A stretch of DNA of 64,000 nucleotides, taken from positions 37,311,501-37,375,500 of the forward strand of contig NC_134370.1 in NCBI RefSeq assembly GCF_035582795.1, in the 5' to 3' direction. The position numbers were made by a program, and so were the translations under genes. How positions within the stretch are numbered: the first letter of the stretch is position 1; each line of letters opens with the position of its first letter. Below, piece after piece: positions 23,201 through 36,059 of the stretch. The notes beneath the pieces are model-generated. The model was not told the origin of the DNA. It made no database searches and was given only the letters and a program-made list of their open reading frames with translations. This DNA comes from Mycteria americana. Lineage: Eukaryota; Chordata; Aves; Ciconiiformes; Ciconiidae.

Positions 23201-26200
23201 ATCCTGTGATATATCTTTTGACTGCTTCCATTGCGTAAATTGATATTTTGACTGTTTGGAAATTAGATGGTTCTGGAGACTGATAACTGCATAAGCAGAA
23301 CCACTGCTTTAAATCTGGACTGGGAAAGTAGTCATAAACATTTTTGATTACTAGGTAATTTATTTGAAATGAATGAGAGGTCTTATTTAGTTTCCTAGTA
23401 GAAAAGGTATATCCTTCTCTCTCTTTCTCTCACTCTTTCTCTGTCTTATATACTTATGAAAAAGTCACATTTGGCATAGTAAAAATTTGCATAGCTAGTC
23501 AGAATGGCCAGTACCTCCTGCTGTTGTTGCTCTGAGGTAATTTTCTGCGTCATGATCCTTACTTCGGTATGTGAGCTTACATTATCTGAATATCACTTGT
23601 TCTTTAGCTAGACAGAGTGATTCTGATACTTCTGGTGTTTAATAAACTGGTACTATCAAATTACTTTAATTCTCATCTCTGTCCCTCCTGAAAGTTTGCT
23701 TGTGTTTTGACAAAAAAGACCCTTATTTTAAAATTAATTCTGTCAGTAAAGCTGTATCCTAAAGAAACCAGGTTTTTTGAAGCTTCATCAGGTATCTATA
23801 GATACAATTTTTGCAGGGCATCTTCATATAAATTTTTTACAAATTATGTTATAATGCAAGTCAGTTTAAAATTACAACAAAAAAAAGCAACATTTAAAGT
23901 GGGAAGGTGACTCAGTGGCCTGAGGGAAGGCGTTCCAGACAGATGAGACGGCATAAGGGAAAGAGTGCCAGAATCATCGGGAGGGGCTGGTAAACCGATC
24001 CCAAGTGTGCATAATAAAGTGACACACTAAAGTGCTGGTAAAATAGTAACTATTTCTCAAATCAGTCACCTAAGGAGATTCAGAGTTTGGGAATGATATC
24101 CTAGTTATGTTTTCATTACAAAATGGCACTGTTTTAATACAAAGGAGGACAATTTTAGAAGCCATAGAACTTCTGCAGAAGTTGTTTTTTTCCCTTGTCT
24201 GTACAATCAGAGAGCTGGGCAGAGTCAATGCTTTCTGAACACTATGCACAAGGGGTCAAACAATAGCAGCTAGCACTCATTCTCCTAGCAATAACCAGAC
24301 AACACGACTCCCCTAACCCCACAGGCCATTACTGCATTTTATTTGTTGGCACAAAGACTGCCATGCTTTTCTGCTGCCACCATGTGTCGAGATGACAGGT
24401 TCCATGTAAGTATGGGTATAATCTCTCTTCCCCAGCTGTGGCCCTTCAGACTGACCATTTCTCAGTTCATCCTGTTGCACCACTGTAATACACTATACAC
24501 AGTCTCTCTTTCCATGGAGTTTGCTTCTGTCGTACTTCAGCAAACTGTTATGAAACTATGCTCTCCTGCTAACTAATCTAAAATAATGCATAAATAATGC
24601 ATGTCATAATGCATTAACTAATAATGCATTAACTAAAATAATGCATGTCAAGCTCTCGTCTTTAGTTAGTTCCTCTAGTCACCTCACTGAACAATCATGT
24701 TGCTGTCCTCCAAACTGTTTATCCCAGGCCTACCTAGCTGAGGTGATCGAATGACCACAAGTTCAGAGATGAGCTGACTGCCATGCACACTGCTGATAAA
24801 CCGCTGAAAGCGTTATCTGAGTGTGCTTGGAAAGCAAGAGGTCTCAAGAAATTATTTTAAAAATGTAGACTATCCATGAATGCCCTCTCCTTATTCTCTT
24901 CTAGCAACAATCCTTTAAGACATTCTAATTAGGGGAGTATCTCATGAAGTATAATTTTGGCAACTAAGTTATTGAATGTTTTGTCTTATTAAACATCTGA
25001 CTAGAGCTGATTTTCTCTACAGTTCTAGTTGTCTATAACAGGCACCAAAGCCTCTGATGATCAAAATACCAGCCATTCATTCTGGTTTTGATTACTCTAA
25101 AATCCTAAAGGTCCTGATCTATTCTACCATTAGGCCGAGGTGCCTCAGGCTCCTACCAGCTGCCTGGCCTTTTGTATTTAATTTGCTGTAGGCCTCAGGG
25201 CCTCTAATATAGAACAAAGAAATACACTGGAAAGCCACTATACCTAAGTAGAAAAAAGATACTGAAGATACGTATATTTTATATAAATGGTATATATATT
25301 CTTAGTTCAGACAGAAGACAAGAACCTCTGCGTATAGTTTCCTCATTACTGTGCAACTCACATTAATCAGGTTTCCACAAATAATAGCCACACTTATTTT
25401 GTTCTTTTATGTTAAAAGCACTTACAGGTGGACTCTCAGTGAACTCTCTCAGTTCTTTAAGGCTTTTGGAATTTCTTTGTAAGTAGCCTGGATTAAATTC
25501 TGCTCTCTGTTCTAGATGTGCAATGCCATTTAAGTGATAAGAATAAGGACTGCACTGTAAATCTCTGTTTGTCGAATGTATAATTGGAAATAGAGACTGT
25601 GTGGTTACAAAATATGCCTCACTAGACTGACTCTTAATCCACTTTTAAAAATACAATCCATAATGTGTTGTTGTGTTAATCTCAACCCCACATCAAAAGC
25701 ATTCACGTATATGACCCTGTCTCTGGACAACAGTAAGCAGTTAACAAAGGCAGACACGGCAGATGTCAGGTCTGCTTAATATCAACCATAGAAATAGCTA
25801 CTATGAGAAAAAAATTTAAACTTTTATTACAATACAAATAAAAGGATAAAAAGTTCAAATAATCAAAATATAAAGTATATAATATGGCTTTCACTTCAGT
25901 AACATTCCTGTATTTCCTTTTCCTTTAGATTTAGGTAACAAGATACCTCCACTCTTTGTACCAGTCCCTCTGACAATCTGTTCAGTTGGCATTAAAAAGG
26001 TAAAGAAGCCAATTGAAATGGATAGATCTGTAGCTGCTAGGGTCTAATCCTGTTTTATCTGAAGAACAAATTAGACATGCCACAAAAAAGGGGAGAGCAA
26101 AACCCAGAAAAGAATGGCAAAAGTACAAACACAGTGTTTGCCTTAGTGCCCTCTCTTACATATAATCTGAGGAAAACAAGTCCATCGTTGTATCAGCTAC

Positions 26201-29200
26201 AGCAAGATCTGGCAAACCTGTACCAGCATTGGACTGAGAAGGTGCCAACCGGTGCTCTCTTAGTTGGACACCTGAAACAACATAGCAAAATTAGTCTTGT
26301 CTGCTAAGCCAGGTTCTTATTAAAAACAAGAGAAGGAAAGACACGAAAGACAAGAAATAAAGTGAGGATGTAAAAGAAGACAGGGAAGGAGAGGGTCATA
26401 GTAGGAATGCAAATCTCACAGAGTGTCCCAAATTAGGTAAAGACACCAGAACTGGCATTATCAGATTCCCTTTTATGGTCTGTTTTGGACTAGTCATGCC
26501 TCGCAACCAGGACAGTGAAATCCTATAGTGTCAGAATGGATCCTGTAGTCTCTGACAATGCTGGGAGTAGTAACCCTGACCGTAAATTTCACACCTTTCA
26601 ATGAAGATGGTTTTTTGGCATCAATGTCAAATCAAGTTTCCTCCTGCTTCATTTGCCCAAAGAAAGTCATGAATGGAACAGCACATCCCCTTGATATTTT
26701 GTTCAGTAATTAAACCCAGTTTCTGGGTTATTAATTTTAATCCATTGATTTCTGATCTTGTGTTTCTATTGATTACCAAACATAGTCTCCACCAAGTCAT
26801 TGGGTTTTAGAGATAGGAGTCCTCATTAGCATTATCTCCATTTTTTCTGTATTTGATTTTTTAAAACAATCTTATATAACAGGTTGCATCAAACTTTTGC
26901 TTCTTTGGGCAACTGTCAGTCTCTATTATCAATATTTGCTGTGTGCTCTATAAATCGTTGAAGTCTGGTACTGCTGACCCCAGAAAGAAGGCTGATGTGA
27001 GCCAAACCCTGCACCCAGAGATGGTGGTAACTTCAAGGAGATCCTACTCAGCCACGTGAGCACTTCCAGGTAGAGCTCATGCACTTTATATTTGAACCAT
27101 AAAGGGAAACTATCCACTTTAAAATTTGAATGTTAGCAAATTAAAGAACCTAGCTGCTTGTAGAATGTTGTTTAGATATGCTAACTTAAAAAAAGAATTT
27201 CCCTTACAAAAGGAAGAATGTAGGAGAACCTAATAAAATATTAACTATACAGGGAACAGTAAAATGGTTGTGAACAGACACTTTTTGCTAACTTTTGTAT
27301 TACATCTTTGCAAGTTGACCAAGTTCTTTGAAAGGCTAATATTATACAAGATAGTATTGTACAATGGATAATACTGCACAATTAAAAAAAAATCATAATT
27401 TAAAATAAGGACACAGTGTCCTCCATGTTTTTTGAGGCAGGGAATCCACCTTAAAGAATCTGACACTTCTACAGGTGAGTAAAAGTTTTTTACAAAAAAG
27501 GGATTTTACAAATTCCCTTTTACAATTGCCACCCATATTATCAATTATTTCATGTTCTGGGGATTACCTCTGTGTTTTATAGAAATCTTTATAACATTTT
27601 TCAGCTATACCACTTATACTGCAACAAAGCAAAATACTGGTATATTTTTACCTATTGATTCATTTTGAAAAGCAAATAGATGGAACATTGGATGAAACTG
27701 GATGAGGATAGTACAAGGGATTGTGGCTCTGTGTGAATGACTGTAAGACTGCTTTCATTACTGTGGTTATAACTAACTTTTTGGAAAAGTCTGACTCCTC
27801 TCCTGTTGATGTCTGTGACAGAACAATAACTGATTTCATTGGAAACAGCATCAGGCCCCATAAATCACTAGTACATTTCATCTAAATAATTAACGAGACT
27901 GAAAAATTCTGTAGTAACACTCAGGCAATCCTCACATGAGCGCTGTCATGTTAAATGATAAAGCCTGTTTTGGGCTGGGTGAAAAAGAAATAGGAACTGA
28001 AAGAATGTTTCAGCATTATTATTTGTGCCTTCTACAGCAAAGAGCTACCATTTCTTTCATCCTTCTGATATGTCTCCACTTCTAAAATTAGAATCTGAGT
28101 TAGAATCACACAATACCTGGCAGGCTCATGCTAATTATGCACTGCATAATGATATGAATAGAAAATATCCAACTCATATTATCTTACACAAGGTTTGCAA
28201 ATCACTATTGAACTAGCTTTACCAGAAACATCCAGAAAATTGCTATTAACATTTTTCTCACCAGAAAAATAATGTCCTTAAGATAATTCATTAAAGTCTA
28301 TAATCTAAAAGAGAAATAAGGCTTGCCACTGCTGTTCAAATTACTGGACCTTTAAATGTAGTACCTCAAGCAGCAGCTAGTCACTGATGCTTCAGGAAAA
28401 GACATCATTGCTACCGTCCAAAGCTGCAGAGGTAGGGAGCAATTCACTGCCCTTGGAATAAGCTAGTATAACTAGGCTAGTATAACAAAAGGCAAAATGG
28501 GTACTTTGTGAGTCAACATTCATATTCGACCAGCAAAATGGTTACAGGTCTGCTAAGCCTCTCTTCTGAAGTTACTCCTTCAGCCCATTAGAGCAAACTT
28601 GTCAAACTCACTGTCTATTTTATACTCCACATTAGAAAGAAATTACTTCAGCCTTGGTATGAGCAAGACCAGTGGTTGGTGGGACGCAAACCAAAGTGGG
28701 TGGTAACCCTGCGCTCCACAGGGCTCCGGAGAGATCTGCAAAATCACTACCTCACTAGAACTTGACTGCAAAGAACCTTAAGGAAGCTTTCAAAGAAATG
28801 GAACATTTAGTATTTTGGTTCCAGAATTTCCAATGGAAATTTTAAAAAATCACAATCTAAAACCCTATCAGAAACCTAGGACCAATTACAAAGACAATAT
28901 TAATATTTTTGAGGGTAATTTGGAATTGGATTACAATCATGGGCAAAAACCTGGTCTTGTAGAAAATCTTGCTTAGACATGGTGAGATTTTTTTCCTCCT
29001 TTTCTAGTTTTCCCCATCTCTCCACATTTTCTGTTTGTGAGATAGCTATATAAACACCATCTTCCTGCTCTGTATAATTGAAGGTCACGTGGTAGACACA
29101 AGAACACAATGATTATTGCTGCAATTGCACATATTTATGGGCAATAACAGAGTCTACTGTTGTATTGTATATTGGGTGTTTCCCAATCATTGCTCAGAAA

Positions 29201-29431
29201 AAATCCAATAAAACTGGTATGCAAAAGGTGGGGTTTGTGTCTTTTCTCAAAACTTTTTCTTATGTATGAAAATTGAAGACACAAGTGTAATTATTATATG
29301 ATACCACTGTTTCTTTTGAATGTCTTTTCTTTTGTAGTCTGGGCTTTAATAAAGTCCATGTGAAACCTGTAATTGTATCTTACAGGCAGTAAGTATTTGG
29401 TTTTCAAAAGCATGCACTGTGTTCCTCTAAA
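20203..29431. other. Intergenic sequence between CR1 and integrase relic
   Basis: About 9.2 kb of AT-rich DNA without a recognisable host exon. Noted within it are a CT-rich stretch (23411-23445), a possible ancient repeat at about 23910-24015, and the ATGCAT cluster at 24576-24650. At 28370-28470 a plus-strand stretch faintly recalls an RNase H motif (QLVTDASGKD). None of the 60-100 codon open frames has convincing similarity. Confidence 0.6.
24576..24650. repeat. Short AT-rich direct repeats with five ATGCAT palindromes
   Basis: Imperfect direct repeats built on AATAATGCAT and ATAATGCATTAACTAA give five ATGCAT palindromes in about 65 bp. ATGCAT/ATGCAAAT-like spacing can bind POU-domain proteins, but no function is demonstrated by sequence alone. 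Confidence 0.8.
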
Positions 29432-29713
29432 TCAAGAGCAAATTTCTATTGCGTTGTATAGCACCTTCATCAGCTTAATGGCAAGGATCACATACACTTT
29501 CGTGAACCAATTTGTGACAGGATGGTAAGAAGTTATTATGACATATCTGATACCAGCTTTTCTTGCTATCACTTGGAGCCCTTTGGATGTGAAGCCCTTT
29601 GTCAGTCTTGGAGAGACAGTGGGACATGGGTTTGCTGACAATCCAAACACTGATTTGTCGTTTCTGCCATTTGTGTTCCTGGTCTCCACACAAAGCTCCT
29701 GGAGGATCTTCAT
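29432..29713 (-). pseudogene. Decayed retroelement integrase-like relic
   Basis: A 93-codon minus-strand frame whose second half reads like the core of a retroviral or Ty3/gypsy-type integrase: GFTSKGLQVIARKAGIRY and then TSYHPVTN, comparable with the family pattern FTS...LGI...T-YHPQTNG. Just upstream, in a shifted frame (29835-29716), KGHLSTTRLY recalls the GHLG stretch of the zinc-binding domain. The expected middle of the catalytic core is missing, the Asp before the GxxFTS motif is not conserved, and the frame is broken, so this cannot be functional. The similarity is judged by eye; a chance resemblance is possible. Confidence 0.35.
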
Positions 29714-29835
29714 TTGTACATTCCCAACTGTAATTCTTGGAATATGCAGACCTTCTTCACAATAATATATAGTCTAGTTGTACTTAGGTGTCCTTTTAGA
29801 GCAAGGATATTGCCCACTGTTGTGTGAATGACAGC

Positions 29836-30428
29836 TGTCATGGTTTAACCCCAGCTGGCAACTAGGCACCACACAGCCACTCGCACACTCCCCCCGGTGG
29901 GATGGGGGAGAAAAACGGAAGAGTAAAAGTGAGAAAACTCATGGGCTGAGATAAAGACAGTTTAATAGGGAAAGCAAAAGCCGCACACGCAAGCAAAGCA
30001 AAACAAGGAATTCATTCACTACTTCCCATGGGCAGGCAGGTGTTCAGCCATCTCCAGGAAAGCAGGGCTCCATCACACCTAACGGTTACTTGGAAAGACA
30101 AACGCCATCACTCCGAACGTCCCCCCCTTCCTTCTTCTTCCCCCAGCTTTATATGCTGAACACGACGTCATATGGTGTGGGATATCCCTTTGGTCAGCTG
30201 GGGTCAGCTGTCCCAGCCGCATCCCTGCCAACTCCTTGTGTACCCCCAGCCTACTCGCTGGTGGGGTGGAGTGAGAGGCAGAAAAGGCCTTAACTCTGTG
30301 TAAGCAATGCTGAGCAATAACGAAAACATCCCTGTGTTATCAACACTGTTTTCAGCACAAATCCAAAACATAGCTCCATACTAGCTACTATGAAGAAGAT
30401 TAACTCTACCCCATCCAAAACCAGCACA
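29836..30428 (-). mobile_element. Solitary endogenous-retrovirus LTR (ERVL-like), minus orientation
   Basis: About 593 bp bounded by TGTCATGGTTTAACCCCAGC at the plus-strand left end and ...ACCAGCACA at the right, i.e. TG...CA termini. Read on the minus strand it has a TATA box (CATATAAAG, 30155-30147) with a CRE-like TGACGTCG (30171-30164) upstream and an ATTAAA polyadenylation signal (29966-29961) downstream, in correct U3-R-U5 order. No primer-binding site or polypurine tract flanks it, so it is a solo LTR. Flanking pentamers (ACAGC/ACGGT) match at three of five positions, consistent with an aged target duplication. I recall this LTR type from neoavian genomes; the family assignment needs Repbase/Dfam. 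Confidence 0.85.
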
Positions 30429-32826
30429 ACGGTCTACTTGCTTTTTGCAGTGTAGAAGCAGTGCTGGACCATCATTTTCTTTTTTTGTTAACAAACAAAA
30501 ATTTTTTTGCCAATGTGATATATTGAATATATCAAGCCTCTCTGGATCTGCCTCAGCACTCTTGCCTGTCCCTTGCAGAGGCAGAAGTGGCAACAGCAAT
30601 CTCTATTTGCCCATCAGTCAACACTTTTAGTACAGAATCACAACCTGTGACATGCACATCATTGCCCATATCTTTAATCATACTGCAAACTCCTTTTATT
30701 GGTTTAAAAATTAAGCTAAGAGATTGATGAGCTGTAAAACAGAAAATTGTTTCTCCTGTAGACGCTGGTAGCACTTTCTAACACCCCAGAATAAACACAT
30801 TGAGCGCTGTTATGTTCTTCTGAAATGATGACAGAACAAAGGCAAGAGGACATCAGAATGAGCTTTCATTACCAGAGACACTGCCATGTGAGGGAGTATC
30901 GCAAGCTACTCTTGTAGGCAGACACCTGAATATATCCAGACCCTTTCAGATGATAGATGCCTATCTGAAACATAGGACAGGCTGATTCACAAGCTATTCT
31001 GACAGTGATATTTTACAAAAATGAGAGAGAAACAAAAGAAAACTACCTCCAATGCATCAGGAGATTTTTCATAAAAGAATTGCCTTTACCTCTGATTTTT
31101 CATACTGTTATGCCTCATAAAACCTCTTTTTGAAGAACTACATTCCACAGTAGAACCTCTTTCTAGCAAAGGCGCTCACTTGATAACATTTTGAGAGAAT
31201 TGGGAGAAGGTCAAAGGCCAGCTAATTACATCATTAGCTGTAGAAAAGGCTATATATCAATTCCCCATAATAAATGCATAACATTTTAATAATCTTTTAA
31301 AACTGGAATTGTGATAAGCATATTTAATAATATATCAACAATCAAGCAGCATTTTTGGTAAGCTGAACTGTTTAGAATTACAGATTTTTTTCTGTTGCTG
31401 ATGTCTAGGATGAGTAGAAAAGAAAATCTAGTCTCTACATTTTCCAGGTGATGTGGTAGGTTTTAGTCACTCAAGGTTTTAACCAGTAGCTCAGTTTTAC
31501 AAAATGAAATTCTATATAGTAACAGGGTTTCTCTGTGTACTGCTTAAAATATTTTGAAATTATTCCACCTACGTGTATATCTCAGTTTTATTTACAGCTA
31601 AGTTTCACTTGCCTCTTTTAATTGCTTTTCCCCCAACCGTTTATATCTGTGCATTTCATAACAAGTTTAAAAGTTCTCGCTTTTTGAGGATTTGTAATTA
31701 CAGGCCATCCTTAAGGATTTCTGCATTGTTGCACTATTAAGTCAAACACTTCAAAGAAGTCAGGAATATTTTACTATTAAATCACACGCGTTTGCTGAGT
31801 TTGCCTTTGGAGTTGCAAAACTTTTACATTGTTACCGGCTGATGCGTTTCCCAGTGACTGTAATCTTCGAGTTCTGATCAAAACATAAAGACAATAGCAA
31901 TAACTAGTAATTTTAAAAGGCTGAAGTCTAAACCAGCTGACAAGAGTAATACAATGCCACTACAGTGCCTCTTGGATGAATCAGCAAAACCTGCATAAGC
32001 ATCTATAGGGGACGTTTCATGAGTGAGGAGAAGGCACTCGGTGCCCATAGGTGCTGTCAGAGCAGTGGATTCCCTGTCCAATGAGGTGGAATGCTCTGCA
32101 GGCACATGGTTTACGCTGCTCAAAATAACTTGGGACCTGCAAACTGACAAATGCTATTGCTCCGGTGGTGACAGGTTGTCCAGCTTCTTACAGCCATCCT
32201 CATAATAACGAAGGTTAACCTCCTTCACTGTATGGACTCCTAGCTGTTTCTGTTCCCGAGGACTCGAAGAATTCCCTCGTTCCCTTAACTTTAATCTCAC
32301 ACTTCTGGATAATTGTCATCGCTACTAACTGCCAGGGTTGGGCAGCAACATCTGGAGGAATTAAAAAAGGTAATCTCTCAACTTTAGATCGGTCTACATT
32401 TTGATTTTGCAGCACAGGTGCAGAAGGGTTTGATGAGCATGTATGTTTGAATGCTAATTATTGTTGATAAGACATATACAAGGAACAAATAATTTTTAAA
32501 CTGACTGACTGAAATTACGCTGAGGCATGTGTATTGCAGTGAAAGAGAAACAATGTACTGCAGCATTATAAAAGGCTTGAATAGCATTGGTGGGCTTCTC
32601 AAAACCCCTCCGAGCCAGTCTGACTCCTCCAAAGAATCAACAGAAGATTGTAACGACCTGAAAAGTTCCTTGCCAGGACTGTATTCTTCTTCCCGCTTAT
32701 TTTCCCTCCACGTTCTGAAATATTTACAATCTGGTATTCACCCTTAAACCAAGATGCCATAATTTGTATTTCCTTCTTAAGCAAAATCAAACTGAATTTA
32801 ACGTGACCCCATAGTTAAATACTTTC

Positions 32827-32848
32827 TATTTATTTATTTATTTATTTT
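32827..32848. repeat. (TTTA)n microsatellite
   Basis: About five TTTA units, 22 bp. It is a simple repeat with no further context. Confidence 0.85.
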
Positions 32849-35800
32849 GTCGTGTAAAATGACCCCACTGGCTATATTTAGTGCTGGGAGATCTGCTCTC
32901 TGGATTAATGTACACAACAGCTGCAGAAACAGTCCTGCTAGAAGGGCATAGCTCTCCCCCTTGAGCTCTCACTATCTCCCTTGCTCTCTTTCTCTCTCTC
33001 AGAAAAGTATTTGACTGTCAGTAGCAAATGTTTGGCCCAATATATTGCAACATTAAGCAGTAATCAGAAGCCTATCTTAAGTTTTACAAAATAGTATGTC
33101 AACAATTGACAAGAGAACAGAGTAGCTCTTGAGTTTAAGTCAATAGAACATTATACAAATTATGCTAAAGACACTGATTACTTTATTAGTAGTCTTGTTT
33201 TGGTCATGAGGTTTACGTTTGTGAAGACGCCCTAGAGTTTAGGAGTGGAAACAAAATCAGCAAATGCTAATGGAACAATTTAATAAACTTCAACACTGCT
33301 CTTCTTCTTCTACACCTCCTGAAGGTTCCTAAGGTCAGGATATTTCTTTTTGTCTGTCTGTCTGTCTTTTTTCTTTCAGAAAGGGCTAACAAAATTAAAC
33401 AGCAATAGGAAGCGTGTTAGTTCCTGTTGCTGGGCAGAATGATATTTACGTACCAGAAATCATTTCTACTCAATTCAGGAATTAGCTAGGTTTTGTATGT
33501 GACAGACTATCAAAGACAAAGGAGAACTGTGTGCTCTGTGCTGGTTTGCTATTCCTGCGCATTCTTTAGAGATTTTACAGCAGGTCTTGCTGTCGTACTG
33601 AAGGAATGTTTCTTAACAACAGCTGCTAAGAATTAGCAGTCTAGGTATATTTGCACATAAACACAACATTAAGATGGTTTGTTAATAATTTCCACAATAC
33701 CATAACAGCAATTGGACAATGCAGTCTAAATCATAATCTAAATCACTGGCAAAAAAAAAAAAATCAGTTTACTTTTCTGTTTAAAACTTAACTGGTTTAG
33801 TACTTTTTCTCATAAACAGTAATATTCTACAAGGACAGGCAAATGAATTCCACCTAATATAAATCTCATTTAAACATCATAGTTTGAAAATATGATTCAA
33901 ATTTGAAGGTTTTTGTGCTACAATTTTCTTAGGGAAGACTGAGGAAAAAGCATAAAAAAGACAGAACAGCAGACAAAAAGAAATAAATACAGTAAGAGTG
34001 TGAAAAAAGAAAGGCACAATTGGAAAAACCTTGGGGGGAAAAATGCAAGCAAGATTTTTTTTTGTGTCTAATTTAAGGCTTGAGTTCCCTTTTTCACTAG
34101 GAACCAGTATTTGTATGAAAACTGAATCTCATTTTAAAAACAAAGCAGCCCACAGATTTGAAATTACCAGACAAAAGATGTGCAAATGCCATCTAGTTTG
34201 CATACCCCTGGTTTTCAGGGCTTTTCTTTGTCCAGTTTTTGCTTGTTCAGTCTGGCTACACAAGCAGTCAGTTGTCCGGTCTTCAGATACATGTACACAG
34301 TTCCCTTGACATCGGTGCCACTTACATACACAGGTAGAATAGAGACATTTGCTCAGCGTTTTAAATTGTGCAAATTCTCATTACAGTACTTTATGCAGTG
34401 CAATACATAAATCACTTTTTAACACTGAGAGCTAAGCTGTAGCTTCAGTCCCAAACTAAAACTTTACAGTAGTCTTCAACCGCATGCATTTGTGGATTTC
34501 TACACTGCTCACGCATACTGTTAGCAGGACTAATAGAAATTACCTAGTTCAAATCATTTGGGTCACAGTCCATGAAAATGGATTTGCAGTTTTAACCATG
34601 AAAGGCTTGCAGAGTTGTGTGCCTGTGTTTGGACCAGGATAAATTAATATTATTGCCTGTTAGTTATATTTTCCATTGAGGACTTTTGTATGTACATTCA
34701 GCACCAAATTGTGGACCTCTGCTGTATCTTTTTGGGCCTTTCATATAAACTCTTTCTCATGTGGGAAATCCTTGAAGGAAACTGGACTGCATACATTACT
34801 TGAGTTAATAAAAACTTGTCCTACATTATGAGCACTTGAAGTACTACACTCAGAGCTTGCCCCAACATCTGAAGCCCAGCCTTCACAGGTCAATGGGAGA
34901 GGAGAATGAAGAAGCATCCCAGGCAGGCCTCAAAGACAGCCATCACCTGTTTTCCCTTTTGACCTTCTAATTTAAACATCAGATTAAATTTATTTCCATT
35001 TCAATTTGACTTAATATGGAGCTTCTTGGAGATACTGTTTACCTTGCAGTTCAAGGAGATTCACTAAGGAGGCAAAGAGAACTCGAGACATGGGTAAGAA
35101 ATGGTCTCAGTTCTCATTTTGAGAACTACTAAGGGACAACATTAATTATGAAAAAATAAAGACTTTTTGTGATCAGAGTAAAAAAAAGCTCTTTTCTTTA
35201 CATGATAGTACAAAGGAAATGTTGAAAAAGTTAAAGAGCTTTGAATGTGCTTTTTCCTTGAAGAAGAGTTGAGTAGTTTATGCTGCTTTATGCTGTCAGC
35301 AGGAAAAGGAAGAGACATGAGGGATGAAATACAGTGGTAATGAAGAACGCATTTCACCTCTCGCATTTCTAGCACCAGAAGGACAAATATCACTATTTGC
35401 TTGCAAAATAGGTGCTCTTAAGGCTAATCAAAAGTTTCTTAAAGCAGAATAGGCGCTTTTAAGGCTTTAACATTTGTACATTTTGAGTTGCATTCAAATG
35501 CCTGTGGGTGAAATGGTGAACACCTCCAGACAAGAGGAAAAGAGCTGTGTTAGAGGGGACCAATATCACTACAAAAAGCAGTCTAGATAGATCTTCTGCT
35601 ACAGAAATCTAAACTCTTAAATATTCCCAGCTTCAAATCACTTGCTTGTGGTTTGATGTTATTTACCTAATGTTCATAAAATATTCACATGTTAAATTAT
35701 ATCTCTGTAAATTCAAATGATTTATTACTCCAGCATAGTATTTTTAACTAAATATAGATTATATATAACTGTATATAGATAATTCAAGTCCATATTCCCT

Positions 35801-35988
35801 TTCTAATGAAAATCCAGATAGCAATTTCGGTTTAAAAGGAATTTAGAATTAGTTTCACCAGTTAAGGCCCCAATCCACTATCACAAGTATTCAAAAGATG
35901 AGGCATTGTTCAGCTCCCAAGGCATTACAGATTTATTAAAAATAATGAAATTTCCCAAAAAACCTAAATATTGCATGTTCTATATTTA

Positions 35989-36059
35989 CCTTTTTTTTCC
36001 TTCTTTCTCCCCTTTTCCTTTCCTTTCTTCCCTTCCTCCCTCTCTTTTCCCTTCCTTTT
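35989..36059. repeat. 71-nt uninterrupted pyrimidine tract
   Basis: Every base from 35989 to 36059 is C or T (T8, then mixed CTTTCC/CCTTCC blocks), and the run ends in TTTTAG. It is capable in principle of triplex (H-DNA) formation. It would also be an exceptionally strong polypyrimidine tract for a plus-strand splice acceptor at 36061. Confidence 0.9.

Noticed and set aside
28371..28466. Plus-strand stretch QLVTDASGKDIIATVQ considered as an RNase H relic
   Set aside because: Only one motif-like match, opposite in strand to the integrase relic, and no flanking RT or RNase H landmarks.
28630..28980. Plus-strand open segments (WYEQDQWLVGRKPKWVV and a following 52-codon stretch)
   Set aside because: Interrupted by stops and not recognisable; no family could be named.
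30553..30774. Minus-strand 73-codon frame next to the LTR, considered as internal retroviral sequence
   Set aside because: No polypurine tract or primer-binding site on either side of the LTR and no retroviral motif in the frame, so a solo LTR is the better reading.
31878..32415. Two neighbouring minus-strand frames (90 and 66 codons) considered as further retroviral pol or gag remains
   Set aside because: Phrases such as AYAGFADSSKRH look suggestive, but I could not match any specific retroviral motif; only a profile search could support it.
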